Source: JAUIET01 sp045106985
GTDB lineage: Bacteria > Pseudomonadota > Gammaproteobacteria > Pseudomonadales > JAUIET01
Direction: 5' to 3'
DNA: 64,000 bases
Assembly (NCBI GenBank): GCA_045106985.1
Contig: JBGCFQ010000004.1
Location: 33,115-97,114, forward strand
The position numbers and the translations under genes were made by a program. A model generated the notes under the pieces. That model made no database searches. It was not told the origin of the DNA and saw only the letters and a program-made list of their open reading frames with translations. Below are positions 1-8,959 of this stretch, piece after piece. The stretch's first letter is position 1, and the number at the start of each line of letters is the position of its first letter.

Positions 1-1720
1 CATAGCTCACCCAATTTGGGTTGTTGCCGTTGTTGTTCGCCCGTGCCCGCAGTACAAAGTTGACCACTTCATTACGAAAATCTTTGGGGTTACTAATGCC
101 AGTAGGTTTCTCGATCTTCTCAAGCTCTTCGTTAAGTGCCGCTCTATCAAGAATCTCTCCAGTTTCAGGGTCACGAAATTCCTGATCCTGAATCCAGAAG
201 TCAGCATAGGTAACATAACGATCAAAAATGTTTTGACCGTACTCAGAGTACGATTCCAGATACGCGGTTTGAATTTCTTTACCAATAAAATCAACATAAC
301 GCGGAGTGATGTACTCCTTGAGGCAACGCAGGTATCGATCGCCAATTTCCTGCGGGAACTGCTCTTGCTCTATCTGTTGTTCCAGTACGTAGAACAAGTG
401 CACGGGGTTGGCCGATACTTCCGTTGAATCAAAGTTAAAAACTCGCGAAAGAATCTTGAAAGCAAAGCGCGTTGATAAGCCGCTCATACCCTCATTGACA
501 CCTGCCATGTCATGGTACTCCTGCATAGACTTGGCCTTGGGGTCTGTGTCTTTCAGGTTTTCCCCGTCGTACACGCGCATTTTCGAATACACGCTGGAGT
601 TTTCTGGCTCAACAAGTCGCGAAAGTACAGTGAACTGAGCTAAAGATTCCAAGGTGTCGGGCGCACAGGGCGAACTCGACAAAGAGCTATTCTGCAATAG
701 CTTTTCGTAAATCTCAGTCTCTTCCGAGACGCGCAGACAGTAGGGTACTTTCACAATGCTAACCCGGTCTATAAAGGCCTCATTGTTTTTATTGTTTCGA
801 AACGTTTGCCATTCAGACTCGTTAGAGTGCGCAAGAATGATTCCGTCAAATGGTATCGCCGCCAAACCTTCAGTACTGTTGTAATTACCTTCTTGTGTTG
901 CAGTGAGAAGCGGGTGGAGCACCTTGATAGGCGCTTTAAACATCTCGACAAACTCCAGCAAACCCTGGTTCGAACGACAAAGCCCGCCAGAAAAGCTATA
1001 GGCATCCGGATCGTTCTGGGGATAGTCTTCCAGTTTTCGAATATCGACTTTGCCCACCAGCGACGATATGTCTTGATTGTTTTCGTCACCTGGCTCGGTT
1101 TTTGAAATGGAAACCTGGTCAAGCATTGAAGGATACAGCTTCACCACCTTGAATTGACTGAGGTCACCCCCAAATTCGTGTAGGCGTTTAGTCGCCCATG
1201 GAGATTTTATTGATCGTAGATAGCGTTCGGGTATACCAAACTCTTCGCGGAGTAGTTCACCGTCTTCGCTTGCTTCGAACAAGCCCAGTGGCGATTCAAA
1301 AACGGGAGAGCCTTTGATCGCATAAATAGGTTCGTTCTGCATTAACTCTTTTAGCTTTTCAGCCAAAGATGACTTACCACCTCCAACGGGACCCAAAAGA
1401 TACAGAATTTGCTTTCGCTCCTCTAAGCCCTGTGCAGCGTGACGAAAAAATGAAACGATTCGCTCTATGGCTTCATCCATGCCATAAAAATCAGCGAAAA
1501 CACTGTAACGCTTAATAACTTTGTTAGAAAATATTCGGCTTAGCCTTGCGTCGGATGAAGTGTCTACAAGTTCCGGCTCGCCAATGGCTTTCAGCATGCG
1601 TTCGGCAGGGCTTGCGTAGACGCTCGGGTCCTCCTTACAAAGGTGCAGAAAATCTTCAAGTGAGAGCTCCGTTTCCTTGGTGGATTCGTAGCGGTCCTGA
1701 TATCGGTCAAAAATACTCAT
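1..1720 (-). CDS. prkA: PrkA family serine protein kinase (YeaG type), 3' end outside window
   Basis: Partial: 573 codons are visible and the C-terminus lies beyond base 1. The protein begins MSIFDRYQDRYES and carries a Walker A loop GPVGGGKSS near residue 115, the AAA-like ATP site of PrkA kinases. The last visible residues, NNPNWVSY, match the stretch that lies about 70 residues before the end in E. coli YeaG (from memory). Known family role: a stress- and starvation-linked Ser/Thr kinase usually followed by yeaH and spoVR, which would lie outside this window. ATG 1720 is preceded by GGAGAG about 10 bases upstream. A CRP-like operator sits about 50 bp upstream. The family call is firm; substrates are unknown here. 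Confidence 0.95.
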   Translation of the reverse strand, partial: MSIFDRYQDRYESTKETELSLEDFLHLCKEDPSVYASPAERMLKAIGEPELVDTSSDARLSRIFSNKVIKRYSVFADFYGMDEAIERIVSFFRHAAQGLEERKQILYLLGPVGGGKSSLAEKLKELMQNEPIYAIKGSPVFESPLGLFEASEDGELLREEFGIPERYLRSIKSPWATKRLHEFGGDLSQFKVVKLYPSMLDQVSISKTEPGDENNQDISSLVGKVDIRKLEDYPQNDPDAYSFSGGLCRSNQGLLEFVEMFKAPIKVLHPLLTATQEGNYNSTEGLAAIPFDGIILAHSNESEWQTFRNNKNNEAFIDRVSIVKVPYCLRVSEETEIYEKLLQNSSLSSSPCAPDTLESLAQFTVLSRLVEPENSSVYSKMRVYDGENLKDTDPKAKSMQEYHDMAGVNEGMSGLSTRFAFKILSRVFNFDSTEVSANPVHLFYVLEQQIEQEQFPQEIGDRYLRCLKEYITPRYVDFIGKEIQTAYLESYSEYGQNIFDRYVTYADFWIQDQEFRDPETGEILDRAALNEELEKIEKPTGISNPKDFRNEVVNFVLRARANNNGNNPNWVSY

Positions 1721-2045
1721 GATCTGTAAACTCTCCGATGTGGGCCCGTTCACTATTGCGGTGTGAGTCAATTCACATTTTTTGGGCGCTTAAAATAAGC
1801 ATAGACTCGGAATTTTAGACAGCGAGTAAAAAAATAATTCGCAGCAACGCGGCAAATTAATGGCGTCAGAAAGACGACTGTATGACAATTTTCAGGCAAA
1901 AAAAACTGGGTTTTAAATCAACGCTATGCGCAGCGAGTAGCCAAAATGGCGAGAAAATCCGCGCATTAAAAACGAAATTATATTAGGAAAACAGTTTTAT
2001 ATGCTTTACGCGTCTATTGAATAAATCGGTTTTTATATTGTAAAT
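1721..2045. other. prkA upstream region, no gene
   Basis: A 325-base AT-rich gap between the apaH stop and the prkA start, both on the minus strand. It holds the CRP-like operator at 1762-1777 and presumably the prkA promoter. I could not settle a convincing -35/-10 pair or a sigma54 motif, although prkA is sigma54-dependent in some enterobacteria. No open frame with a plausible start was found. A small dyad, cgctatgcgcagcg, lies near 1922-1935. Confidence 0.6.
1762..1777. promoter_or_regulatory. CRP/Vfr-type binding site
   Basis: The sequence TGTGA-GTCAAT-TCACA has both half-sites identical to the E. coli CRP consensus TGTGA-N6-TCACA. It is centred about 50 bp upstream of the prkA start codon. 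A crp/vfr homologue lies at 16860-17495 in the same window, so a cognate regulator exists. Whether the site activates or represses depends on the unmapped transcription start. Confidence 0.75.
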
Positions 2046-2852
2046 TTAGCACTGGCAACTCTTCCGCTGCCTGCTATCAAGGTCAAAAGCGGTTAAACAG
2101 GCGCCCCATACGCACCCGGTGTCCAGAGCATGAACAGAATTGTTAGTTGTTCTTCCCTCTAATGCAGCCCAGTGGCCAAACACTATTTGAAAATCTTTCG
2201 GCAGCGAATTTGTATATTCGAACCAGGGCTTATAACCGGGTCGTTCAGAGGTAACACTTGATTTGTCGGCCAAATCCAACACGCCTTTTTCTGTGCAAAA
2301 ACGCATTCGGGTAAAGTAATTTGTAATTTGCCTGAGGCGATCCATAGGCTTTTCTGTGGAAACACTCATTGTAGAGTCATCTCCATACATATTGGCAAAA
2401 AACTCACTTGCCGAGGATGAAACAAGTATTTTCTCTACTTCCATAGCATAACCTTCAGCCTGCTCAATATTCCAGATTGGAGGTATGCCAGCGTGCACCA
2501 TGAGCATTTTCCGTTTCGAATCAATGTGCATAAGCTTTTGTCGCTGCAGCCATTCTAACAATGGCTCTCTATCCGCGGCGTTGAGCACGTCAGAAAATGT
2601 GTCCTTGCGCCCGACGGGCCGCTCTCCGCTGGCGACTGCAAGCAAATGAAGGTCATGATTGCCGAGTACGATAGTACAGTTATCTCTAAGTGCGTAGAGT
2701 AAACGCAGTACGTCTAAAGACGCTGGGCCACGATTAACCAGGTCTCCAGCAATCCAAAGCTGGTCTCTGTCTGACTTAAAACTAATACTGTGCAGCAGAT
2801 TTTGAAGAGGCTCAACGCACCCTTGTATGTCCCCAATCGCCCAGACAGACAT
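2046..2852 (-). CDS. apaH: Symmetrical diadenosine tetraphosphatase ApaH
   Basis: 268 residues. Metallophosphoesterase motifs appear in order: GDIQG (residue 7), GDLVNRGP (near 36) and GNHD (near 64), with later His residues for the second metal. The enzyme hydrolyses Ap4A to two ADP, and it also decaps Np4-capped RNA in E. coli. It is the last gene of the lptD-surA-pdxA-rsmA-apaG-apaH cluster, 12 bases after apaG, which matches the enterobacterial and pseudomonad order. Length is normal for the family (about 280 residues). Confidence 0.96.
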   Translation of the reverse strand: MSVWAIGDIQGCVEPLQNLLHSISFKSDRDQLWIAGDLVNRGPASLDVLRLLYALRDNCTIVLGNHDLHLLAVASGERPVGRKDTFSDVLNAADREPLLEWLQRQKLMHIDSKRKMLMVHAGIPPIWNIEQAEGYAMEVEKILVSSSASEFFANMYGDDSTMSVSTEKPMDRLRQITNYFTRMRFCTEKGVLDLADKSSVTSERPGYKPWFEYTNSLPKDFQIVFGHWAALEGRTTNNSVHALDTGCVWGACLTAFDLDSRQRKSCQC

Positions 2853-2864
2853 AATATCTTTGTG

Positions 2865-3266
2865 CTAGTGCAGAGCTGTCGGTAGGGACAATGAAAATGC
2901 AGCCACCTCAGCGTCAAATTCCATACCTGTTTTGCTGCGCATTTGGTAACTCCCTTGCATATAACCAACAGCCGTTTTTAGTACGGTACCACTGGTGTAG
3001 CGATAGCTTTCTCCCGGCTCAAGGTAAGGTTGCTGCCCAACCACGCCTTCTCCACGAACCTCTAGCACTTCGTCATTGGCGTCTGTAATGCGCCAGTAGC
3101 GGCTTATAAGCTGCGCCGCTTCACTGCCCGAGTTAGTAATAGTTATTGTGTATGCGAAAACGTATTCATTTCTATCTGGGCTAGATTGCTCCGGAATATA
3201 CTGCGTAATTACACGCACCTCTATATTGTTCGCACCCTCACTGCCTGACTGGCCAGCTTCACTCAT
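2865..3266 (-). CDS. apaG: ApaG/CorD protein
   Basis: 133 residues, a typical ApaG beta-sandwich domain protein. The start overlaps the rsmA stop by four bases (ATGA), which implies translational coupling. Visible family features are the central YRWRITD-like strand (here YWRITDAND), the VRGEGVVGQQP segment and the LEPGESYRYTSG motif. ApaG is linked to divalent-cation homeostasis (CorD) in Salmonella, but its biochemical function is not firmly established. The first dozen residues are variable. Confidence 0.94.
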   Translation of the reverse strand: MSEAGQSGSEGANNIEVRVITQYIPEQSSPDRNEYVFAYTITITNSGSEAAQLISRYWRITDANDEVLEVRGEGVVGQQPYLEPGESYRYTSGTVLKTAVGYMQGSYQMRSKTGMEFDAEVAAFSLSLPTALH

Positions 3267-4072
3267 GACATCTCCTGTGTTATGTGGTCGCTGCCCCTTA
3301 GAGCACGCGCGAGCGACACAAATTCACTCACGCTCACTGTTTCTGCCCTAGCCCCAGGATTTATACCACAGGCTTCAATTTCTTGCTCTGAAAGAAACTC
3401 CCGTAAATTATTGCGTAATGTTTTTCTTCGCGAAGCAAATGCGGCCCTAACTACTATGGCCAAGGCGTCATCGAGCTTTGTATCGGCTTGAGCCGTAGAT
3501 GTTGGCGTTAGCCCCACTATTGCAGACATGACTTTTGGAGCCGGCTTAAATGCGCTTGGGGGAACATTAAGGAGACGCTCGACGTTGCAATGATATTGAA
3601 CCATTACCGATAAGCGTCCATATTCCTTGCCTCCAGGCTCTGCAGCCATTCGATCAACAACTTCACTTTGCAGCATGAATATCATGTTTTTAATTCGGCT
3701 TTTATAAGCTAATAGATGAAATATGAGTGGTGTTGAAATATTGTAGGGTAAATTGCCCACTACACGGTATTGCTCCGGTAAGCTTGGGTCAGAAAAATCG
3801 TACTTCAGCGCGTCTCCGCACACCATCGAAAAATTGGATTGTTTGCAATAGCGCAGCTCCAGTGATTCAGCCAAGTCGCGATCTATCTCGAGCACTAACA
3901 AATCAGCACCGGTTTCCAGTAATGGACTGGTTAAGGCCCCTAAGCCAGGGCCAATTTCAATCAGCGTCTGCCCTGGCACAGCGCCAATGCTATTAATAAT
4001 TTTACCGATAATATTTGCATCGACCAAAAAATTCTGCCCGAAACGCTTCCTGGCAATATGTCGCTTACTCAT
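3263..4072 (-). CDS. rsmA: 16S rRNA (adenine1518/1519-N6)-dimethyltransferase
   Basis: 269 residues. The N-terminus KRFGQNFLVD is the KsgA hallmark. The SAM-binding motif IEIGPGLGALT lies near residue 40, and the catalytic NLPYNIS motif near residue 107. RsmA/KsgA dimethylates two adjacent adenines in helix 45 of 16S rRNA during late 30S assembly, and its loss gives kasugamycin resistance. It sits 12 bases after pdxA and overlaps apaG by 4 bases within the conserved operon. Confidence 0.97.
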   Translation of the reverse strand: MSKRHIARKRFGQNFLVDANIIGKIINSIGAVPGQTLIEIGPGLGALTSPLLETGADLLVLEIDRDLAESLELRYCKQSNFSMVCGDALKYDFSDPSLPEQYRVVGNLPYNISTPLIFHLLAYKSRIKNMIFMLQSEVVDRMAAEPGGKEYGRLSVMVQYHCNVERLLNVPPSAFKPAPKVMSAIVGLTPTSTAQADTKLDDALAIVVRAAFASRRKTLRNNLREFLSEQEIEACGINPGARAETVSVSEFVSLARALRGSDHITQEMS

Positions 4073-4084
4073 GTTCTCCTTTGC

Positions 4085-5071
4085 TCACGCTAAAGATCGA
4101 CACATAGTCTGCGCCATGTCTAAAGCCGCTTTAAGGCTCGTAGTGTCGGCCAACCCTGAGCCCGCTATATCCAATGCTGTTCCGTGATCTACCGATGTTC
4201 TTACTATGGGTAAGCCCAGGGTCACATTTACTGTACGGCCGAAATCTGAATGTTTTATCACAGGTAAACCCTGGTCGTGATACATAGCCAGCACAACATC
4301 AACAGATTGAAGTGACTTGGGCGTAAATGCTGTGTCGGCTGGCAGGGGACCGGTGACATCCATTCCAGCGCCACGCATTTCATCACACACAGGCCCTATG
4401 ACTTCTATCTCTTCGCGGCCCAGATGGCCTTGTTCGCCAGCGTGCGGATTAAGACCACATACACTAATGCGAGGCTCAGGCAGGCCAAAACGCTTTTGTA
4501 TTTCAGAATGCAAAATGAGTAAGGTTTGTTCCAGACTGCTTCGCGTAATGGCAGCGCTTACCTCTACTAGCGGCAGATGTGTGGTAGCCAATGCCACACG
4601 CATTTTGTCACTCGCCAACATCATTACAACGCGCTCAACGCCTGTGCGTTGCGCTAAGTATTCGGTGTGGCCACTGAATTCATAGCCCGCATCTATTATC
4701 GAGGCTTTATTGATAGGCCCGGTAACCATTGCCCCGGCATGCCCGGAAAGACATGCATCAGTCGCCACATCAAGACACTGCAAAACGTAACTCGCGTGCT
4801 CGCAGCTTGCCTCACCAACTCTTACTGCCGCGGCTAAGGCGACGGGAAGCACGGCTATATGCCCAACGTCCAATGGCGCTTCTGGCAGCGATTCAATAGT
4901 GCACTCATGCAGAGTAAGCGGCAAGCCGAGGAGGCGAGACCTGCTCTCAAGAACGCCGGGGTCAGCTACAACACACAGCGCATAAGGCGAAGGCTTCTGA
5001 GCTAACTGGCATACAAGATCGGGGCCGATACCGCCCGGCTCGCCAGGCGTTATCAATAAGGTGTCATTCAC
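4085..5071 (-). CDS. pdxA: 4-hydroxythreonine-4-phosphate dehydrogenase
   Basis: 328 residues. This NAD-dependent enzyme of the DXP-dependent pyridoxal phosphate route converts 4-phosphohydroxy-L-threonine to 3-amino-2-oxopropyl phosphate. The N-terminal TPGEPGGIGPD motif and the metal-binding histidines in ATTHLPL, NPHAGEQG and MYHDQGLP are all present, as is the GTALDIAGSG C-terminal motif. The start overlaps the last base of surA, so the two are probably translationally coupled. Confidence 0.97.
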   Translation of the reverse strand: MNDTLLITPGEPGGIGPDLVCQLAQKPSPYALCVVADPGVLESRSRLLGLPLTLHECTIESLPEAPLDVGHIAVLPVALAAAVRVGEASCEHASYVLQCLDVATDACLSGHAGAMVTGPINKASIIDAGYEFSGHTEYLAQRTGVERVVMMLASDKMRVALATTHLPLVEVSAAITRSSLEQTLLILHSEIQKRFGLPEPRISVCGLNPHAGEQGHLGREEIEVIGPVCDEMRGAGMDVTGPLPADTAFTPKSLQSVDVVLAMYHDQGLPVIKHSDFGRTVNVTLGLPIVRTSVDHGTALDIAGSGLADTTSLKAALDMAQTMCRSLA

Positions 5072-6366
5072 TACTTAATATCAATGTAGGCTTCGTCACG
5101 AATTTTTTGCAACCAGGCAGCCAGCTCATCATCAAACTTTCTTTGGTAGATGAATTGACTGGCTTTATTTTTGACAACCTGGTCGCTCATGTCCTTTGTA
5201 CGTCGGTCATCTACACGCAAAAAATGCCAACCGTACTGTGATTCAAACGGTTCACTGACTGCCCCTATGGGAGTACCCAGCATCATTTGCTCAAACTCAG
5301 GCACCATCTGGCCAGCGCTAGCCCAGCCTAGATCCCCGCCTTCCGACGCCGAACCAATATCTTCGGAATGCTCTTTGGCCAGCTCGGCAAAGTCCCCGTC
5401 TTCCTTGGTAATCGATTTGTGCAGACCGGCTATCTTTGTGTGGGCTTGCTCACTGGTCATGATTTCTGACGTTTTAATCAAAATATGACGCACTGAAGTT
5501 TGGTCTACCATGCGCTTCTCACCACCGCGTTGTTCCAGCAGCTTAATAACGTGCCAACCATTGCCCGCGACAACGGGATCCGCAACTTCTCCCACGTCCA
5601 GGGCAGGAACAACTTCGGTGAAAATGCTCGGTAAGTCCTCTTTTTTACGCCAGCCTAAATCACCACCTTGGGCTTCAAAACCCTGATACTCTGTGGACTT
5701 TAATAAGGCCTCAAAGGACTGACCATCACGCAATTGCTTCACTAACTGTTCAGCTGCTTGAGCGACTGCGACCTTTTCTTGTTCGGACATATTGCCGTTG
5801 TTAACGAACATGAAGTGCCCTGCGTGATAGGTGGGCGCTGTCAGCAGACGGCCTTCTTCGGAATTCAGGAAGTTCTCCACTTCATGCTCGGAAATCTGAA
5901 CCCGATTGTTCACATTGCCTTGTTGAACACGCTTCAATATCATCTCATGTCGAATGTTTTCACGCATCGCAACGTATGACGAGCCCTCGGCCTCCAGCGC
6001 GGCCCGAAACTGCTCGGCACTCATGCCATTTGAGCGCGCAATATTACTGATTGCATCATTCAAGGCCTCGTCAGTGATACGCACGCCGGCTCGATCACCC
6101 ATTTGCAATTGCAGACTTTCCACTATCATGCGCTCAAGCACCTGATGGCGAAGCTCATCCTCTTCTGGCATCTCCGCGCCCTGCTGCTCAACATTGGCGC
6201 GAACGATACTAAGCCGTTCCTGCAACTGGCTTTCCATAACGATATCGTCTTCGACAATAACCGCGACTTTATCCAGCAATTGCGCGGCACCATGCGCCGC
6301 TGACGTCAGGCCGACACTCACGGCCAACAACAATGCTTTGGCTACTTTAAAATGTATTTGATTCAT
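5071..6366 (-). CDS. surA: Periplasmic chaperone and peptidyl-prolyl isomerase SurA
   Basis: 431 residues, the usual length. A cleavable signal peptide ends near AAHGA (about residue 27). An N-terminal SurA chaperone domain follows, then two parvulin rotamase domains at about 175-280 (YHAGHFMF to GWHVIKL) and 287-390 (VRHILIKT to GWHFLRV), and a short C-terminal helix. SurA escorts unfolded beta-barrel proteins to the BAM complex, including LptD, whose gene lies 47 bases upstream in the same operon. Confidence 0.97.
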   Translation of the reverse strand: MNQIHFKVAKALLLAVSVGLTSAAHGAAQLLDKVAVIVEDDIVMESQLQERLSIVRANVEQQGAEMPEEDELRHQVLERMIVESLQLQMGDRAGVRITDEALNDAISNIARSNGMSAEQFRAALEAEGSSYVAMRENIRHEMILKRVQQGNVNNRVQISEHEVENFLNSEEGRLLTAPTYHAGHFMFVNNGNMSEQEKVAVAQAAEQLVKQLRDGQSFEALLKSTEYQGFEAQGGDLGWRKKEDLPSIFTEVVPALDVGEVADPVVAGNGWHVIKLLEQRGGEKRMVDQTSVRHILIKTSEIMTSEQAHTKIAGLHKSITKEDGDFAELAKEHSEDIGSASEGGDLGWASAGQMVPEFEQMMLGTPIGAVSEPFESQYGWHFLRVDDRRTKDMSDQVVKNKASQFIYQRKFDDELAAWLQKIRDEAYIDIK

Positions 6367-6413
6367 AGTTATACCGAGGAAGTCATATCGAGAAGTACTT
6401 TCTACTAGAAGTG

Positions 6414-8861
6414 CTAACGAAAATTGTTTCTGAAATCGCTGTATCCGAGGATGCTACGGTCCAGTATACGATCAATCTTGTCACCCAGGCTACCCAGTCC
6501 ACGCAACACAAACTGCACATACACGGCATGTTCTCGGCGTAACTCGAATTCGCTGTTGTTTATCGCAAAGTTACCGTCAGAAGCACCATTTAGGCCGCGT
6601 TGATATACCACACGGATATCCCAGCAACAGTCGCTGTATTCAATGCCCACCAGATCTTCAATGGTGCTTTCTTGAGCAAGGTCATATTGCCAGCGCAAGT
6701 AGGCGCGCCAATGCTTACCAAAAGGAAAGACCGCAGAAACATCAGTTTGTTCAATAGTTTCGCCAAAAATGCTATTTCCTTGTTGAAACAAAGGGTTGTC
6801 GCGACGATAACGGTAGGCAAAATTAATGAGAATGTCATCTTCAGGTTCGTATTGAAACTGCAAACTTCCCTGATCGATTTTGTCTTCTGCGGTATCCCAC
6901 AAAAACGATGAGGTCAGCCGTAAATGGTCTGTAGGCCTGTACTCCATTTCCGCTGCGACGGCCGAGGTGGCATCGGCGTCCTCAGCTCGCAAACCGGACG
7001 GCAAACCGACTCGCCTATCTTTGAAATAGAATATTTGACCGAGGCTGGCTGTTAGCTTCTCTGCACCTTCGTCGTCAATAAAACGGGTGGTGAGGCCCAA
7101 GGTTAGCTGGTCGGAGTCACCTACTCGATCACGCCCTGTAAAACGATCTTCACGAAACAACTGCGTATAACCGAAGGTCAGCACGGTTGTATCAAACGAG
7201 GGAATATCGGATTGATCTTGCTCTGGCACGTTCAGATAGAACAGCCTTGGTTCAAGTGTCTGCTGGTATGAAGAGTCACCAACCGTCATGTCACGCTCAA
7301 AGAACAAGCCACTATCGAGCTTGAACACGGGCACAGTGTACTGTTCTTCATCATCACTGTTATCTACTTGCGCCCGATCGATAAAATAACTGGCATGCTT
7401 AAGCTTGATACTGGGCTTTACAAAACCGGCAAGCCACTCCATAGGAAAACTAAGCCCAGGTTCTGCGTATAGTCGATGACCACGCTCGCGTATGTCATGA
7501 TCAAAATAACTGTACTCAGCTTCGAAACCATATTGCAGCTGAAAAGGTAAACCCAGACTGCGGCGCGACACCCTGACCTGCGGCAATAACTTATATGGTT
7601 CATTCTCTGGCAAGATGCTGGTTTCAATCGTTTGAAACTGTTGTAGCTTGGCCGAAATGTTCCAGCTTGGCAGGGTATAGAAGATTTGGGCTAACTGGTC
7701 CAAATGTGTTTCGCGTTTCACTTCAAGACCACGAGTACTTAAGTCATTGAAAAACTCGTCGTCACTTACCCGGGTAAAATCAATACTGGTACGAATACGG
7801 CTACCTATATTGCCTCGCTCTTTTAGTGCTACTAGCCATCTATCCCGATTAGTTTCTTCCTCATCGCTCAAGTAAGAGCCGCTCGCCACCCAACTACCGT
7901 ATGGATTCAGCCAACGTGTCTCAGCTTCTGCAAGCAGCCCCCTGTTACTGATGTACCTGGGTGTAATGGTCGCATCGTAATTTGGCGCCAAATTAATGTA
8001 ATACGGAATCGCTACATCAATACCGCCTGTTGAAGTGTTGGAATAACTTGGCCAAAGCAGCCCTGTTTTGCGCCTTTCATCAATAGGAAACTGCAACCAG
8101 GGCGAATAGAAGATCGGCACACCTTTAACCTTAAGCCGCGCGTTTCGAGCGGTTCCTGTACCTTTCTCCTGATCAATCACAAAACTTGAGCCCTGCAAAA
8201 CCCATGCATTGTTATTAGGTTCACAACGCGTATAGGTACCCTGAGACAAGAACAAACTTCCATCAGCCTGACGTGATATTTCTTCTGCGCCACCGCGAAC
8301 ATGCTGCCGATGCAGCACATAGTCAGCAGGTGCCAAAGTGCCAGTGCCATCTTGTGCGTTAATCATGGCGCGATCGGCTCTGATCGCAATACCAGGCTCA
8401 CGCAGTAGCAAGCCACCGGAAAGCTCCATTTGCTCCGTTTCCCGGTCGTAGGTAGCTTTTTCAGCCGTTAGCCGGCGATAACCTTCTTGTATAACAACAT
8501 CGCCGCTAAAGGTAACTTTACGATTGCCAGTCAACTCGCTTTCACGCGCCGTTGAGCGCAATGGTGACCGAGAAGGCTCTTGATCGGCCTCCGGGCTATT
8601 ACTTTTTGGCGGAACATAGAGACCATCACAATGACCCAGATCAGCATTACTGCCAAGCAACCGCGCCGGCACCCAATCCAGCTCGGCAACCGACTTCGTT
8701 CGCCCTGCCTCAGATTCTTCTGCTAAGCCAGGTAAACTCCAAAAAGTTAGAACCGCGCCGAGCAGCAGGGGCAGGAGAAATATTGGGCACACAAAGAAAG
8801 GGCGAAGCAATACAGGTATTGCTGCACCTATTGAGGGTTTGGCGGGGTGGCATGTACCCAT
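6414..8861 (-). CDS. lptD: LPS-assembly outer membrane protein LptD
   Basis: Inserts lipopolysaccharide into the outer leaflet together with LptE. An OstA-type periplasmic domain (about residues 100-210 of this model) is followed by a long beta-barrel. All four conserved cysteines are visible: GHCDG, YTRCE and the adjacent pair in SDCCWD, so the disulfide-dependent maturation is retained. The open frame extends to a GTG at 8957, but ATG 8861 gives a good signal peptide (PFFVCPIFLLPLLLGAVLTF, cleavage near GLA-EE) and leaves 98 bases for the promoters shared with divergent amgK. The start choice is my inference. Confidence 0.95.
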   Translation of the reverse strand: MGTCHPAKPSIGAAIPVLLRPFFVCPIFLLPLLLGAVLTFWSLPGLAEESEAGRTKSVAELDWVPARLLGSNADLGHCDGLYVPPKSNSPEADQEPSRSPLRSTARESELTGNRKVTFSGDVVIQEGYRRLTAEKATYDRETEQMELSGGLLLREPGIAIRADRAMINAQDGTGTLAPADYVLHRQHVRGGAEEISRQADGSLFLSQGTYTRCEPNNNAWVLQGSSFVIDQEKGTGTARNARLKVKGVPIFYSPWLQFPIDERRKTGLLWPSYSNTSTGGIDVAIPYYINLAPNYDATITPRYISNRGLLAEAETRWLNPYGSWVASGSYLSDEEETNRDRWLVALKERGNIGSRIRTSIDFTRVSDDEFFNDLSTRGLEVKRETHLDQLAQIFYTLPSWNISAKLQQFQTIETSILPENEPYKLLPQVRVSRRSLGLPFQLQYGFEAEYSYFDHDIRERGHRLYAEPGLSFPMEWLAGFVKPSIKLKHASYFIDRAQVDNSDDEEQYTVPVFKLDSGLFFERDMTVGDSSYQQTLEPRLFYLNVPEQDQSDIPSFDTTVLTFGYTQLFREDRFTGRDRVGDSDQLTLGLTTRFIDDEGAEKLTASLGQIFYFKDRRVGLPSGLRAEDADATSAVAAEMEYRPTDHLRLTSSFLWDTAEDKIDQGSLQFQYEPEDDILINFAYRYRRDNPLFQQGNSIFGETIEQTDVSAVFPFGKHWRAYLRWQYDLAQESTIEDLVGIEYSDCCWDIRVVYQRGLNGASDGNFAINNSEFELRREHAVYVQFVLRGLGSLGDKIDRILDRSILGYSDFRNNFR

Positions 8862-8959
8862 GGTGTTCAAAGATGCGCTAACCTTAAAGCGGCGCAGGCA
8901 GGTTTGCAGTGACAAGCCCGCTATAATGTCGCCGTTGTTCAATTCAGCGCCATACACTA

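Noticed and set aside
8862..8957. GTG-initiated longer LptD
   Set aside because: It would leave no promoter space before the divergent amgK and puts 32 extra residues before the signal peptide.
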